A DNA stretch of 64,000 nucleotides, from the NCBI GenBank assembly GCA_902806175.1, contig CADCVQ010000160.1, positions 1 to 64,000 of the forward strand, written 5' to 3'. Source of the DNA: an uncultured Solirubrobacteraceae bacterium. GTDB lineage: Bacteria; Actinomycetota; Thermoleophilia; Solirubrobacterales; Solirubrobacteraceae. Positions 50,360 through 58,248 of this stretch are shown here, one piece after another. Every line of letters begins with the position of its first letter. Position 1 is the first letter of the stretch. Position numbers and translations under genes: made by a program. A model generated the notes under the pieces. The model saw only the letters and a program-made list of their open reading frames with translations. It did not search any database and was not told the origin of the DNA.

Positions 50360-51805
50360 ATGCCCCGCCGCCGGACCGCATCGTCGCCCACCCGCTCGCG
50401 GCTGCTCGTCGCCGCCGCGGCGGCGCTGCTCGGCGGCCTCGTCCTGCCCGCCAGCGGCCACGCGATCGCGCTGAACTGCCTCGTCCCCGCCGGCGCGCGG
50501 GCGAGCGCCGGCTCGCAGGCGCCGCTGCGCTTCGGGATCTTTCCCGGCGGCCCCGCCGGCTCCGTCAACGCGAAGGCTGCGCCGCGCGCCGAGGACCCGG
50601 CCAAGCGGCTGTCGGCCCTGCAGTCGCTGGCGGGCTCCAGCCCGTTCGTCGTGCGCCTCTACGACAGCTGGACGGGAACCTCGGCCGACGACGACGGCGG
50701 CTGGCTCGATCGTCAGATCGCCGGCTACACCTCAACAGGGCTGCAGGTCGAGCTCGTCGTGCGCTACACGCCCGCCGCGGCTGACACCGGGTCCGCGCCG
50801 GCGGCGTTCGCCGAGCACGTCCGCGCAATCGCCGGCCGCTACGGACCGGACCCGCGCTTCGTATCACTGCAGGTCACCAACGAGGCCAACCTCCCCGGCC
50901 AGCCCGACGCATCCGACGGCGCGTTCGCCGGCGTCGCCGACGCGGTCGTCAAGGGCGTCATCGCCGCCAAGGACCAGGTCCGCAAGGGCAACCACGGGCA
51001 GTTGCGGATCGGCTTCAGCTGGGCCTACGACGAGCGTCCGCTGCTCAGCACCGAGTTCTGGGCGACGCTTGGCCGCATCGGCGGACGCGCGTTCGCCGAC
51101 AGCGTCGATTGGGTCGGCCTCGACTCCTACCCCGGCACGTGGGCTCCGCAGCTCGCACTGTCCAACCTCCTGCCCGGCCAGGCCGCCGGCGCGGTGAAGG
51201 AGAGCGTTCGCTCGCTGCGCGACTGCCTCATGCCGATGGCGGGGCTCGGCAGCGGCACGACGATCCACATCGCCGAGAACGGCTTTCCGACGGGGCCGGG
51301 TCGCTCGGAGGAGATGCAGGCGCAGGTGCTCGACGCGATGGTCCGCAGCGTCAACTCGATCCGCGCCACGTACGGGGTCAGCGACTACCGCTGGTTTGAC
51401 CTGCGCGACAGCTCCACGGCGGATCCGAGCATCGAGAGCCAGTACGGCATCACCCGCGACGACTACTCGCCCAAGCCGGCCTTCGCGACGTACCGCGACC
51501 TGATCGGCAACCACGGCGCCGGCGCCACGACGTCGACGGCCACCGCGACCGCGGACGCCGCAAACTGCACGCGCTCGCCGGTCAAGGTCGTCGTGCCGCG
51601 GGTGAAGAAGAGCAGGCGCCTGTCGTCGCTCGTCGTGCACGTCGGCAACAAGGTCGTCAAGCGCGTGAAGCGATCGACGATGCCGCGCAGCGTGCGCATC
51701 AGCTTGCGCGCCGGCCGCGCCGCCGTGAAGGTCAAGCTCACGTCGCAATTCGACGGCAAGCGTCGCACCCGCGTCCAGCGCCGCACCTACCGGGTCTGCG
51801 GATGA
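50360..51805 (+). CDS. Secreted clan GH-A-type glycoside hydrolase
   Basis: A 481-residue exported protein: signal peptide (1-36), a TIM-barrel-like domain with VTNEANLPGQP (Asn-Glu acid/base motif) and IHIAENGFPTG (nucleophile Glu), and a basic C-terminal beta domain (VKVVVPRVKKSRRLSSLVV) typical of local surface proteins. The substrate is probably a beta-linked polysaccharide. Its stop overlaps the GT2-GH26 fusion start (ATGA), so both are made together. Confidence 0.82.
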   Translation: MPRRRTASSPTRSRLLVAAAAALLGGLVLPASGHAIALNCLVPAGARASAGSQAPLRFGIFPGGPAGSVNAKAAPRAEDPAKRLSALQSLAGSSPFVVRLYDSWTGTSADDDGGWLDRQIAGYTSTGLQVELVVRYTPAAADTGSAPAAFAEHVRAIAGRYGPDPRFVSLQVTNEANLPGQPDASDGAFAGVADAVVKGVIAAKDQVRKGNHGQLRIGFSWAYDERPLLSTEFWATLGRIGGRAFADSVDWVGLDSYPGTWAPQLALSNLLPGQAAGAVKESVRSLRDCLMPMAGLGSGTTIHIAENGFPTGPGRSEEMQAQVLDAMVRSVNSIRATYGVSDYRWFDLRDSSTADPSIESQYGITRDDYSPKPAFATYRDLIGNHGAGATTSTATATADAANCTRSPVKVVVPRVKKSRRLSSLVVHVGNKVVKRVKRSTMPRSVRISLRAGRAAVKVKLTSQFDGKRRTRVQRRTYRVCG

Positions 51806-54585
51806 CGCCGCTCGTCGAGTTTCGCGCCGGCGACGGTGCGCGCGTGGACATGCCGGGCGTCGGGGTCGAGGCGGGTCCGCGCAACGACCCGCCTGGCTTC
51901 TCGCCCCGCCGGCGCTGGCGGCGGCGCTACCGGCACAACCGCCATCTGCGTGACCTGCTGTCGGTTTCGCAGCGCCTGACGCTGTCGGGCCTGATCCTCG
52001 CTTGGGCGCTGGCGACCATCTGGTCGGCGCGCTGGTGGCTGGAGCCACAGCACTGGACGTCGATGACCGGGCTCGTGCTCAACTCGGTGCCGCTCGCGGT
52101 CGAGCTCATCTTCATGCCGCTGTATCTGTACACGTGGCTGTGGCGGATGAAGCGGCCCAACCCGGACCTCGAGGTACCGCACCTGCGCACGGCGATGATC
52201 GTGACGAAGGCGCCCAGCGAGCCCTGGCCGGTCGTGCGCGAAACGCTGCAGGCAATGCTCGCCCAGGACTTCCCCCATCGCTACGACGTCTGGCTCGCCG
52301 ACGAGCGCGTCGCGCCCGAGACCAGCGCCTGGTGCAAGGAGCACGGGGTGCGGATCTCGACGCGCGAGAGCATCGCGGCCTACCACCAGCCCTCGTGGCC
52401 GCGCAGAACGCGCTGCAAGGAGGGCAACCTCGCGTTCTTCTATGACATCTGGGGCTATCGCCTCTACGACGTGGTGGCACAGCTCGACGCCGACCACGTG
52501 CCGGCACCCTCCTACCTGCGTCAGATGGTCACGCCGTTCGTCGACGAGCTCGTCGGCTACGTCGCCGCCCCGAGCATCTGCGACCGAAACGCCGACCGCT
52601 CGTGGTCCGCGCGCGGGCGCCTCTTCTACGAGGCCGTCCTGCACGGGCCGATGCAGGCGGGCCACAGCGGCGGCTTCGCACCGAGCTGCATCGGCTCGCA
52701 CTACGCGGTGCGGACGGCGGCGCTGAAGCAGATCGGCGGCATCGGCCCCGAGCTGGCCGAGGACTTCACGACGACGCTCATGATGAGCTCGCATGGCTGG
52801 CAGGGTGTCTTCGCGATCGACGCCGAGGCCCACGGCGACGGGCCCGCGTGTCTGGAGGACTGCCTGACTCAGGAGTTTCAGTGGTCGCGCAGCATGATGA
52901 ACGTCATGCTCGGCGTCAACGGCGCCTACTGGGCCGGGCTGAGCGTGCGCGCGAAGCTGCGCCTCGGCTTCTGCCAGGTCTGGTATCCGCTCTTCGGCGT
53001 CCTCATGCTGCTGTCGATCGTGCTGCCGCTCGGCGCCGTCCTGACGCAGACGCCGCTCATGCACGTCGGCCTCGGCGACTTCTACCGGCACATCCTGCCG
53101 GCGCTGCTCGTGCTCATCGCGACGGTGTTCTGGCTGCGCTCGCTGGAGTGGCTGCGCCCGCGCACGGCGCGGGCGGTCTCCTGGGAGGCGGTGCTGTTTC
53201 AGCTCATCCGCTGGCCGTGGGTGCTGCTGGGCTGTGTGCATGCGGTCGTCGGCCGGATCGCCGGGCGCGAGTTCAGCTTCAAGGTCACGCCGAAGGGCCG
53301 CTCGGGCGTCTTGCCCCTTCCTACGCGGGTCGTCATGCCCTACCTCGTCATCGCCGTCGTCTCCGCGCTCCCGACGCTGCTGGACCTCGACGCCGGCGCG
53401 GCGGCGGGATACCGGATGCTCGCGCTGCTCAACGCCGGGCTGTATCTCACGGCGGCGATCGCGATCGTCGCACTGCACGTCCGCGAGCATCCGCGCGGCA
53501 CGCGCCGCGTCGTCCTGCGGTCGATCGCGTCCAAGGCAGTCGCGACGGGCGCGTGCGCGTCGTTCATGCTGGTCGGGCTGGGGCTGCAGGGCTTCGGCGG
53601 GCAGGGCGCCCAGTCGGCGATCGCGAGCGCGCCGTTCGTCAGCGCTCCGCTCGCCCCGGGCATTCCGGAGCTCGGCGTGTCGACGCCGTCGCTGGCGAAG
53701 AACCCGGTGGTGCCCTGGCGTCCGGACGACCTCGCCGAGGTCAATGCGTTCGAGCAGATGAGCCAGGCGCACGTCGGGATCGTCCAGTGGTTCGCCGACT
53801 GGCGCCACTCGGGTGTCGACGTCGAACAGTTGCGCGCGGTCGCGGCCCGCGGAAGCACGCCGCAGATCACGTGGGAGCCGTGGGACAGCCTCGGCAGCAC
53901 CGTGCAGTCCAAGTACACCCTGAAGTCGATCATCCGCGGGCGCCACGACGCCTACATCCGCTCGTGGGCGCGCGCACTGGCCCGCTACGGAGGCCCCGTG
54001 CAGCTGCGGTTCGCGCAGGAGATGAACGGCTACGTCTACCCCTGGGTCGAGGGCCTGAACGGAAACCGCGCCGGCGAGTTCGCCCGTGCCTGGCGCCACG
54101 CGCACGACATCTTCACCGCCGAGGGCGCGACGAACGTCCGGTGGGTGTGGGCCCCGGTGACCGGTGGCGTACACCGCGGCCAGTACCCGGGCGACCGCTA
54201 CGTCGACATCGTCGGGCTGTCGGGCTTCAACGGCGGCAGCGAGCTGAACTGGAGCGGATGGCGGACGTTCGCCGACGCGTTCGAGGCCCCGATGCAGGAG
54301 TTGCGCCGCGTCGCACCGGGCAAGCCCGTCCAGATCAGCGAGGTCGCGACCGCGAAGGAGGGCGGCAGCAAGCCGCTGTGGATCAAGGAGATGTTCGACT
54401 ACGTGCTGGCGCACCCTTACATCAAGGCGGTGCTCTGGTTTGACCTGCCCAAGCAGACCGACTGGCGCGTGGCCACGTCGCCGGCCGCCGAGCGCGCCTT
54501 CGCCGAGGGCGTCGCGCGCATGCAGGGCGCCACCACGCCCATCCGGGTGCCCGCGCCGGCGCTGGCGTCACGGCCTCCGGGGTAG
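51802..54585 (+). CDS. Membrane GT2 (cellulose-synthase-like) fused to a GH26-type glycosidase
   Basis: A 927-residue polypeptide. After a basic tail come two N-terminal membrane segments, then a cytosolic GT2 domain (about 130-370) with DxD at Asp229/Asp231, Glu320-Asp321 and QEFQW at 357-361 (Gln where QxxRW has Arg). Six C-terminal membrane segments follow (about 390-610). Residues 613-915 are an extracytoplasmic GH26-like domain with acid/base Glu740 (AQEMNGYVYPW) and nucleophile Glu847 (QISEVATA). Polymerase and hydrolase are on opposite membrane faces of one chain, suggesting synthesis coupled to trimming. Confidence 0.88.
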   Translation: MTPLVEFRAGDGARVDMPGVGVEAGPRNDPPGFSPRRRWRRRYRHNRHLRDLLSVSQRLTLSGLILAWALATIWSARWWLEPQHWTSMTGLVLNSVPLAVELIFMPLYLYTWLWRMKRPNPDLEVPHLRTAMIVTKAPSEPWPVVRETLQAMLAQDFPHRYDVWLADERVAPETSAWCKEHGVRISTRESIAAYHQPSWPRRTRCKEGNLAFFYDIWGYRLYDVVAQLDADHVPAPSYLRQMVTPFVDELVGYVAAPSICDRNADRSWSARGRLFYEAVLHGPMQAGHSGGFAPSCIGSHYAVRTAALKQIGGIGPELAEDFTTTLMMSSHGWQGVFAIDAEAHGDGPACLEDCLTQEFQWSRSMMNVMLGVNGAYWAGLSVRAKLRLGFCQVWYPLFGVLMLLSIVLPLGAVLTQTPLMHVGLGDFYRHILPALLVLIATVFWLRSLEWLRPRTARAVSWEAVLFQLIRWPWVLLGCVHAVVGRIAGREFSFKVTPKGRSGVLPLPTRVVMPYLVIAVVSALPTLLDLDAGAAAGYRMLALLNAGLYLTAAIAIVALHVREHPRGTRRVVLRSIASKAVATGACASFMLVGLGLQGFGGQGAQSAIASAPFVSAPLAPGIPELGVSTPSLAKNPVVPWRPDDLAEVNAFEQMSQAHVGIVQWFADWRHSGVDVEQLRAVAARGSTPQITWEPWDSLGSTVQSKYTLKSIIRGRHDAYIRSWARALARYGGPVQLRFAQEMNGYVYPWVEGLNGNRAGEFARAWRHAHDIFTAEGATNVRWVWAPVTGGVHRGQYPGDRYVDIVGLSGFNGGSELNWSGWRTFADAFEAPMQELRRVAPGKPVQISEVATAKEGGSKPLWIKEMFDYVLAHPYIKAVLWFDLPKQTDWRVATSPAAERAFAEGVARMQGATTPIRVPAPALASRPPG

Positions 54586-54858
54586 GAGTTTCGGCGAATC
54601 TTTGCGTCGCGCACGCTGGTCGCCGGGTGGCCGAGGGGCGCGAGCTTCTGACCCGTCGCGCGTGCCGTGCGCCGTCCGGCGAGGACGACGTGGGGGGCGC
54701 TCGTGCCAGGAGGGCGGGCAGCCGGTGTACTCGTGGCTCGCGGCTCCAAGTGGACAAGCGGGCGCTCGTGTGGTCAGCTACACGCTGCGCTGTCACCGGG
54801 AGATCGTGTTCCGTCGCCCCCGTGGGAGCGCCCTGCGATTCGCTATGACGGCATCGAC

Positions 54859-56217
54859 ATGAACTGGACCCGCGCTCTTCTGGTCGCGTGCGCACTTGCG
54901 CTCGCGTTCCCCGTGAGCGCGCAGGCGCAGACGCGGACGATCGAAGGCCAGCCGTCGCCGAGCCCGCGCATGCTGTCGATCTTCGTCGGCGACACCGGCT
55001 CGCTGCAGGCCAAGCGCGGGGTGCCTTTCGTGGGACAGCCCGGTCAGGACCAGCCGGTGTTCGGCATGTTCTTCGGCAGCAGCACCGCCCCGGCGGCGAA
55101 CTTCTGGCACCTGCGTGTCAAGGGAGCACCGGCCGCCAACCTGACGTTCGGTCCGCGCGACGCACCGGTGACGACGATCTCCAACGGGCCGGTGCTGGGT
55201 GACTGGACGGCTGCGTCACCGGCCCGCGTCGACACGCTCATGCGCCTCCGACACAACGGCGCCGACCTCTTCGAGGTCAAGCAGACGGTCCTGTACGTCG
55301 CGTCCGAGCTGCGCTACCGCGTCATCTGGGACATCCGCAACGTGACCGCACAGGCGATCCCGTTCATCTTCGGGACCTCCGCGGACCTCTTCATCGAGAG
55401 CGACGCGGGCGAAGGCGTGTTCATCGACGGCCCGACCCGCTTCATCGGTGGGCGAAACAAGTTCTCCGGAACGGTCGGGGGCATCGAGCAGGTGACCTCC
55501 TCACAGCTGCCCGGTGAGGCCGCCACGACCCCGGTCGCGCCGTGGGCGAGCTACGAGGAGGGCGACCCGTTCCCCGTGACGCGCCGTCTGAGCGGCCAGG
55601 ACGCGTTCCTCAACACGATCAACCCGGTCTTCATGGACAACGGCGTCGGCGTGAGCTTCGACGACCGCGCAACGACCGGCCTTGCGGCCGGCCAGACCGC
55701 CCGCTACGAGGTCCTCTGGCATGTGTCACGGCCCACGACCTTGAGCGCGGCGGCGACGGTGACGAGCGCCGGGCCGCCCGACTCGCGCGACGAGCAGCCG
55801 CCGCCCCCGACCGCCGCCGACAACGCTCGGGGCAGCGGCAGCGGCAGCGGCAGCGGCAGCGCTTCCGCGGCGACGGCCGGCGGCGCCGCGGACACCGCCG
55901 CGCCGGCCCTCAGCGCGCTGAGGCTGGCGCCCACCGCACTCAGGTCCGCCTCCGCGCGGGCGAGGACCGCTCCGAAGATCGTGTTCCGGCTCAGCGAACC
56001 GGCCGGGGTCGTGCTGCGGATCGTCCGCCGGACCGCCGGACGCCGCGTGACCGTTCGCAAGCTGACGCGCGCGAACCTCCCGGCCGGCTCCAACGCAGTC
56101 CCTATCGCAGGCAAGCGCCTGGCCGCCGGCGCATACGTCGTGACCGCGCGCCCGATCGACGCCGCGGGCAACGCGGGCAGACAGCGGTCGGCAGCGTTCC
56201 GGATCACCACTCGCTGA
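54859..56217 (+). CDS. Secreted protein with GS linker and C-terminal beta-sandwich
   Basis: A 452-residue exported protein: signal peptide MNWTRALLVACALALAFPVS, a 310-residue beta-rich domain of unknown family (RYRVIWDIRNVTAQAIPF), a GSGSGSGSGS linker (about residues 328-338) and a C-terminal Ig-like module (IVFRLSEPAGVVLRIVRR, AGAYVVTARPIDAAGN). The latter module recurs in the 1060-aa protein downstream. ATG 54859 has no clear ribosome site. Likely surface-bound partner of the polysaccharide genes. Confidence 0.7.
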   Translation: MNWTRALLVACALALAFPVSAQAQTRTIEGQPSPSPRMLSIFVGDTGSLQAKRGVPFVGQPGQDQPVFGMFFGSSTAPAANFWHLRVKGAPAANLTFGPRDAPVTTISNGPVLGDWTAASPARVDTLMRLRHNGADLFEVKQTVLYVASELRYRVIWDIRNVTAQAIPFIFGTSADLFIESDAGEGVFIDGPTRFIGGRNKFSGTVGGIEQVTSSQLPGEAATTPVAPWASYEEGDPFPVTRRLSGQDAFLNTINPVFMDNGVGVSFDDRATTGLAAGQTARYEVLWHVSRPTTLSAAATVTSAGPPDSRDEQPPPPTAADNARGSGSGSGSGSASAATAGGAADTAAPALSALRLAPTALRSASARARTAPKIVFRLSEPAGVVLRIVRRTAGRRVTVRKLTRANLPAGSNAVPIAGKRLAAGAYVVTARPIDAAGNAGRQRSAAFRITTR

Positions 56218-56261
56218 GGCCGCTTGCCCGGCGAGCACGGCGGCTTCCGACGTGACCCGCG

Positions 56262-57527
56262 GTGCTCTGCGGCCGCGTGAGCAGGGTTCGTTCATCCGCC
56301 CTCGGGCGGCGCGCGGTCCTGTGCGTCCTGGTCAGCTCGTCGCTCGCGCTCGCTGCCCGGCCGGTTGCGGCAGCGCAGGCGGCGAGCACGCCCCGCGACG
56401 GCGCTCGGGCGGCGGCGGCGACCGTCCAGCCGCCGAACGACCCGCTGTTTCGCCACCAGTGGTACCTGCGCGCGATCCAGATCCCCGCTGCGTGGGCCGC
56501 TTCGCGCGGTGAGGGCGCGACGGTGGCCGTCCTCGACACGGGGGTCGCCTACGCGACGCGTGGTCCGTACCGCCGCGCACCGGACCTCGCCGGGACGCGG
56601 TTCGTCGCGGGCTGGGACTTCGTCGACGACGATCCCCATCCTCATGACGTCGCTCCCCGCGACGGGCGCCGCAGCCACGGAACGCAGATGGCGGGGATCA
56701 TCGCGCAGACCACGAACAACGCGATCGGTGGCGCCGGCGTCGCACCGGCAGCTGCGATCATGCCGATCCGCGTGCTCCGGCCGAACCTGAGCGGGACAGC
56801 GACAGCCATCGCGCGCGGCCTGCGCTACGCCGCCGACCACGGCGCCGACATCGTCAACCTGAGCGTCGCGGGTCGCTCGCAGACGCGGCTCGTCAGAGAC
56901 GCGGTCGCCTACGCGACGGCCAAGGGCGTGACCGTGGTGGCAGCGTCGGGCAACGACGGGCGTGCGTCGGTCAGCTGGCCGGCCGCAGATCCGAAGGTCG
57001 TCGCGGTGGGCGCGGTGGCCCGCGATCTGGTGCGCGCGCCGTACTCCAACTACGGCGAGGCGCTGGACCTCGTGGCTCCCGCCGGCGCGGGCGCTCTCGG
57101 TGACAGCGGCTACGGGCCGCCGGACGGAGTGGTGGCGCAGACCCTGAAGGGCGGTCCGTCTGAGTTCTGCTTCTGCTTCACCGCCTCGACGTCGGCGGCG
57201 GCGGCTCAGGTCTCCGGCGTGGCTGCGCTACTCGTCGCAACAGACCGGGCGCGAGGACCCGCCGCCGTGCGGGCGGCGTTGCTGCGCGGCACGCGCGACC
57301 TGGGCCCGGACGGGCGCGATCGCGAACACGGGGCCGGCATGGTGCAGGCGGCGCGTGCCCTTGGCGTCAGCGCTGGCGAACCGCAGACCGGCCCGAGCTC
57401 ACGACCGCGGACTCCGGCACCGGACGAGGGGGCGGACGTGCGGCCGGCGCTGCTCGTGGCCGCAGCTTTCGCGACCGGGCTCGCGCTCGCGCTCGCGAGC
57501 CGCAGGCGTCGCCGCCGCGCAGGCTGA
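56262..57527 (+). CDS. Membrane-anchored subtilisin-like (S8) protease, copy 2
   Basis: A 421-residue paralogue of the protease at 48633 with Asp92, His139, Asn231 and Ser311 in the same motifs, the Cys pair at 303 and 305, and a C-terminal membrane helix plus RRRRRRAG. The N- and C-terminal thirds are more diverged than the core. The start may be the GTG at 56262 or the in-frame GTG at 56277. The pair brackets the glycosidase/GT2 cassette in the same orientation. Confidence 0.92.
   Translation: MLCGRVSRVRSSALGRRAVLCVLVSSSLALAARPVAAAQAASTPRDGARAAAATVQPPNDPLFRHQWYLRAIQIPAAWAASRGEGATVAVLDTGVAYATRGPYRRAPDLAGTRFVAGWDFVDDDPHPHDVAPRDGRRSHGTQMAGIIAQTTNNAIGGAGVAPAAAIMPIRVLRPNLSGTATAIARGLRYAADHGADIVNLSVAGRSQTRLVRDAVAYATAKGVTVVAASGNDGRASVSWPAADPKVVAVGAVARDLVRAPYSNYGEALDLVAPAGAGALGDSGYGPPDGVVAQTLKGGPSEFCFCFTASTSAAAAQVSGVAALLVATDRARGPAAVRAALLRGTRDLGPDGRDREHGAGMVQAARALGVSAGEPQTGPSSRPRTPAPDEGADVRPALLVAAAFATGLALALASRRRRRRAG
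56601..56694 (+). repeat. Direct repeat, copy 2 (identical 94 nt)
   Basis: Partner of 48945-49038; recombination between the two would remove about 7.6 kb including the glycosidase and GT2-GH26 genes. Confidence 0.85.
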
Positions 57528-57688
57528 CCCTTGCGAGGCCAGGCGCCGACCATCCCCGCTCACCTATGTGATGAGGACATCTAGACTTGCTATTCGGCTC
57601 CGACATATAGTTGGATTGGATAGACGAAGTACCCGGGAGAGCGATTGGCAACGCGGAACAGCACCCGCAACGCCGTAAAGGGGTCGGA

Positions 57689-58243
57689 ATGAGGCGGAGA
57701 GTCGGGCTGTTCCTGTTGTGTGGGCTGGTGCTGCCATTGGTGGCCGCGGCGAACGCGTCGGCGCAGGGCGCCATCCTCGAGCTCAACCCAAAGTCCGGGC
57801 CTCCTGGAACCGTGATCAACGTCGCCGGCGCCGGCTTCACCCGGCCCACCGTGAACATCGGCCAAGTGCAGATTCGCCTTTCGACGCGCGACGCGTTGCC
57901 CGTTCTGCGCAACGCGCTGCCGGACTCGAGCGGCCGGATTACCACGGAGTTCGTCGTTCCCGATGGACTGGCGCCCCGCGAATACCTCGTGATCGCCACC
58001 CAGACCAGCGTCCGGGGCCGGCAGGTGTTCGGGGGTCCGGGCCGGGCGAAGCTTCGGGTCACGGCCCCAGCCGCGGCCACGGCGTCCGCTCCACCTGGGC
58101 CCTTCGCGAGCGCAACCACGATGGCGATCGGCGCCGCGGGCATCGCGCTGATCCTGCTCGCCGGCGGCGCGCTTGCCCTTCCCAAGCTGCGGACGCTCAC
58201 CCGCTCGGCAGCCCGACGCAACGCAGCCGAGTTCTCGAGGTGA
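57689..58243 (+). CDS. IPT/TIG-domain membrane-anchored surface protein
   Basis: A 184-residue protein: signal peptide (1-26), an IPT/TIG-like Ig fold (LNPKSGPPGTVINVAGAGF), an Ala/Pro linker and a C-terminal membrane helix (IGAAGIALILLAGGALALP) with a basic tail. The ATG at 57689 follows AAAGGGGTCGGA. It precedes the 1060-aa surface protein by 5 nt and is probably its operon partner, perhaps as an anchor or adaptor. The upstream 57528-57688 segment is relatively AT-rich and is a candidate promoter region. Confidence 0.75.
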   Translation: MRRRVGLFLLCGLVLPLVAAANASAQGAILELNPKSGPPGTVINVAGAGFTRPTVNIGQVQIRLSTRDALPVLRNALPDSSGRITTEFVVPDGLAPREYLVIATQTSVRGRQVFGGPGRAKLRVTAPAAATASAPPGPFASATTMAIGAAGIALILLAGGALALPKLRTLTRSAARRNAAEFSR

Positions 58244-58248
58244 CCCAC

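Noticed and set aside
51787-54414. An 875-codon open frame antisense to the GT2-GH26 gene
   Set aside because: Low-complexity Arg/Ala/Asp/His text without motifs; a by-product of strong third-position GC bias. The plus strand has clear GT2 and GH26 motifs.
48633-57527. Type VII (ESX) secretion locus implied by mycosin-like proteases
   Set aside because: No EccB/C/D/E, WXG100 or FtsK-type ATPase genes are present in the window.
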